Below are positions 62,060 through 64,000 of a stretch of DNA of 64,000 bases, one piece after another. The stretch is from PHAA01 sp963665865. Its GTDB lineage: Bacteria > Bacillota > Syntrophomonadia > Syntrophomonadales > Syntrophomonadaceae. The position numbers were made by a program, and so were the translations under genes. The stretch's first letter is position 1. The number at the start of each line of letters is the position of its first letter. Below the pieces are notes generated by a model. That model was not told the DNA's origin. It saw nothing but the letters and a program-made list of their open reading frames with translations, and ran no database searches. Location of the stretch: positions 1,612,001 to 1,676,000 of the forward strand of contig CAXXWF010000001.1 in the NCBI GenBank assembly GCA_963665865.2. Reading direction: 5' to 3'.

Positions 62060-63712
62060 ATGATTGATATAAGTATCTTTCACAAAGCTAATCCAGCTGG
62101 TGATAATCTAACCAAACTCCTTCAAGAAAACTTTGATCTGGTTGATTATGAAGAAATCAATATTGAGGACAACGCCTTCATTAAGGTAAATATTAAAAAT
62201 GAACAATCAAAATATGAAAGGGTAATAAACCCTCCTCAGTCTCAGCTAAATTGCATCGATAGAAATATTATGTTTCGGATTCTCGGACAGAATGGTATAT
62301 CCTATCTAAGGACTTCCAAGAGATTTATTAGAAGGTATTATGAGGTTTTGGTATTTGATATATCCATAATCTCTATTAAACAAAGAATATTGGGCAGAGT
62401 GAGAAACCCGATTCATTATATAAAACAAGTTCAATGCCTGGAGGCGGCCGAAATGAGTAAAAAGGCCGTTTATCATTTGGGGCTTAATTTTGCCATGGTC
62501 AAAATCGCACTTACTGCCAACAAAGAATATAAAGTTGTTAATGTCGACACCTCACCCCCTGTTAGATCTAAGGATCTGGAAAAGGTTATTATTAAGTTAA
62601 AAAGAATTTATCAAATTGAAGCAGTTTTAATGACTGAAAGGGAAGTGAAATTAGGGGCCGATCCAGAATTCATGTTATCCAAGAGCAGTAAAATGGTTGC
62701 AGCGTCAAGATATTTTCCCCACCACGGGAGAGTAGGATGCGACAACATTAGAACCAGTAACAAGCAGCAGCGTCCTATTGCCGAGTTAAGACCTCAACCA
62801 AGCATATCACCTCTTGAGCTAACCGAAAATGTAAAAACAGCGCTCTTTAGCGCTGCGAAAATGGCCCCTCATCGTAACATTAAATGGGTGGCAGGGAGTC
62901 AGCCTTTCAACGGATATCCAATAGGAGGACACATTCACTTCAGCAATACTAAACTTAGTTTTGCGGTTCTCAGATCACTTGACAATTTTGTGGCGATTCC
63001 TCTATGCATGATAGAAAATAACCGTTCCGCGCGTCTGCGCAGACAACGATACGGAGCTCTAGCCGATTATCGCTTAAAGAAATATGGGGGATTCGAATAC
63101 CGAACTTTAGCTAGTTGGCTGGTTAGTCCAGAAATTACTAAAGCCGTATTATGCCTAGCCAAAATTGCCATAAGTTGTTACCTGGATTTAGATCAAAATT
63201 ACTTGGCTAGTGTGGAAGCTCAAAGAGCGTTTTATAAAGGTAATCGGGAATATTTCAAACCTATTTTTGATGATTTATGGTCGAGAATTTCCGAAACAGA
63301 TATGTATCCGCAATATGCCAATGAACTGCAAGTCTTGTGTGACATGATAAATGATGATTTGCATTGGAATGAGAAAGATGATATACGCAAGGCTTGGCAA
63401 ATGATCGGCATTTTGAAGAGAAAAAAGAGTATATTTAAAAAAAGAACCATTAAAATAAAGCGGACTCATATGTCAACCTCTAGAAATACCCGTAGGCGAA
63501 GCGTCCACTCGCGAAACGTCCGCTCAAGAAACGTTCAGTCGAGAAGTAGTGCTGTTGCTTCGCGACCATCGCATAATACAGTTGTTGCCCGGTTATCTGA
63601 ATATCGTAACAGCAGGAATAGAGCAGCAGTGAGTCCAGGGAACCAGATTGGTAATCGCCGGTTCAATTCTCAAAGAAACAGCTCAAGATCATCTTATACT
63701 ATGAATTTTTAA
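62060..63712 (+). CDS. ATP-grasp-like/COOH-NH2 ligase type 2 (amidoligase) fusion with basic repetitive tail
   Basis: A 550-residue protein. Residues 1-190 resemble the YheC/YheD-type ATP-grasp of sporulating bacilli (ISYLRTSKRFI, MSKKAVYHLGLNFAMVKIAL, YKVVNVDTSPPV). Residues 195-400 are the phiEco32-like amidoligase (VKLGADPEFML around 200, GGHIHFSN with His291 and His293, NNRSARLRRQRYGALADYR, GGFEYRTLASWL). The last 90 residues are Arg/Ser-rich (RNTRRRSVHSRNVRSRNVQS) and resemble a coat-like or nucleic-acid-binding tail. The enzyme should join carboxylates to amines with ATP; the substrate is unknown. ATG behind GGAAGGTAAGG. Confidence 0.85.
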   Translation: MIDISIFHKANPAGDNLTKLLQENFDLVDYEEINIEDNAFIKVNIKNEQSKYERVINPPQSQLNCIDRNIMFRILGQNGISYLRTSKRFIRRYYEVLVFDISIISIKQRILGRVRNPIHYIKQVQCLEAAEMSKKAVYHLGLNFAMVKIALTANKEYKVVNVDTSPPVRSKDLEKVIIKLKRIYQIEAVLMTEREVKLGADPEFMLSKSSKMVAASRYFPHHGRVGCDNIRTSNKQQRPIAELRPQPSISPLELTENVKTALFSAAKMAPHRNIKWVAGSQPFNGYPIGGHIHFSNTKLSFAVLRSLDNFVAIPLCMIENNRSARLRRQRYGALADYRLKKYGGFEYRTLASWLVSPEITKAVLCLAKIAISCYLDLDQNYLASVEAQRAFYKGNREYFKPIFDDLWSRISETDMYPQYANELQVLCDMINDDLHWNEKDDIRKAWQMIGILKRKKSIFKKRTIKIKRTHMSTSRNTRRRSVHSRNVRSRNVQSRSSAVASRPSHNTVVARLSEYRNSRNRAAVSPGNQIGNRRFNSQRNSSRSSYTMNF

Positions 63713-63817
63713 TAATAATAAGGGAACCGCGACAGTTAAAAATTAGGATATAATTATGGTAATCAATAATTGATAATCATTAAGAGCAATATCCAGTCAT
63801 AAAAGGGGGGGATTATC

Positions 63818-64000
63818 ATAAGAATATCTGAAAATGTTATGCAACTGGGAAACCGTCACTTCAACTATTTTATTGTAGGGCAGGAAGAAAGCGCTATCAT
63901 TGAATGTGGAGTGACCGGCGGCGTCATTAGTCTGAGCCGGCAGTTGGCGCAATTGCAAAAAAAAATCTTGGTTCGTTATCTAATCGCCTCCCATGCCCAT
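63818..64000 (+). CDS. Metallo-beta-lactamase fold protein, 5' part (cut by window end), probable ATA start
   Basis: After AAAAGGGGGGG (63801-63811) the frame reads IRISENVMQLGNRHFNYFIV and ends at the window edge with YLIASHAH, the beginning of the HxHxDH zinc motif. In-frame codons before it are ATT (63812) and ATC (63815), and a TAA at 63800. No ATG, GTG or TTG occurs between that stop and ATG 63839, which has no binding site. The ATA at 63818 has a six-base spacer from the G-run and gives MRISENV, typical for the family. Confidence 0.75.
   Translation, partial: MRISENVMQLGNRHFNYFIVGQEESAIIECGVTGGVISLSRQLAQLQKKILVRYLIASHAH

Overview
The window looks like chromosomal DNA of a low-to-mid GC, endospore-forming, anaerobic Bacillota (Clostridia-type, possibly near the Syntrophomonadaceae/Peptococcaceae; the placement is my inference from gene content). 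Evidence for sporulation is a Tlp small acid-soluble spore protein, a GerMN/Gmad2 lipoprotein, a 3D-domain peptidoglycan protein, DUF1657, DUF3189 pairs and an ATP-grasp/amidoligase protein. Evidence for an anaerobic life style is a hybrid kinase with a [FeFe]-hydrogenase-like input module, a 2Fe-2S ferredoxin, a CDGSH/4Fe-4S protein and a NifV-like enzyme. No rRNA, tRNA, CRISPR or prophage was seen.

Layout. 0-4.9 kb: 3' end of a TPM-domain membrane protein, polysaccharide deacetylase, SdpR/SdpI pair, PAS histidine kinase, a HTH-like gene between two GGGACA inverted repeats, and tlp. 5-10.8 kb: a decayed ImuB-DnaE mutagenesis cassette behind a LexA-type operator, HD-GYP protein, SRAP protein, alpha/beta hydrolase and AlkD-like glycosylase. 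10.8-28 kb: amino-acid permease, pyruvate carboxylase, GerMN lipoprotein, cell-envelope genes (NAGPA, TPR, deacetylase, bactofilin-like), CDGSH protein, PepT, DUF445, small genes and a SurA-like foldase. 28.4-32.8 kb: a ribokinase-like/AAA+/SLOG-like fusion followed by a CmpB-type membrane protein and a trypsin-like protease. 32.8-36.6 kb: amt-glnB with a tandem terminator leader that looks like ANTAR antitermination sites, then a strongly structured leader before a NifV-like gene and a 2Fe-2S ferredoxin. 37-53 kb: 3D protein, ABC-F ATPase, cation P-ATPase, cardiolipin-synthase-like protein, DUF4855 protein, PGA hydrolase, molybdopterin oxidoreductase domain protein, asnS, PEP-mutase-family enzyme and RluA-type pseudouridine synthase. 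53.6-55.1 kb: an IS110-type element with a split transposase. 55.4-60 kb: hydrogenase-like hybrid kinase and a REC-GGDEF protein. 60-64 kb: SanA-like protein, two DUF3189 genes, an amidoligase and the start of a metallo-beta-lactamase-fold gene.

Two dispersed repeat families run through the window: four copies of a MITE-like element with TGTCATCCTGA ends, and several GGGACA-rich inverted repeats. Several genes are broken (dnaE, imuB, aldo/keto reductase, DUF975, DUF1697). The most unusual observations are the three-part fusion at 28.4 kb, the tandem ANTAR-like leader of amt, the pseudoknotted leader before the NifV-like gene, the amidoligase with a basic repetitive tail, and three genes whose Shine-Dalgarno sequence is followed by ATA or ATT instead of a normal start codon.
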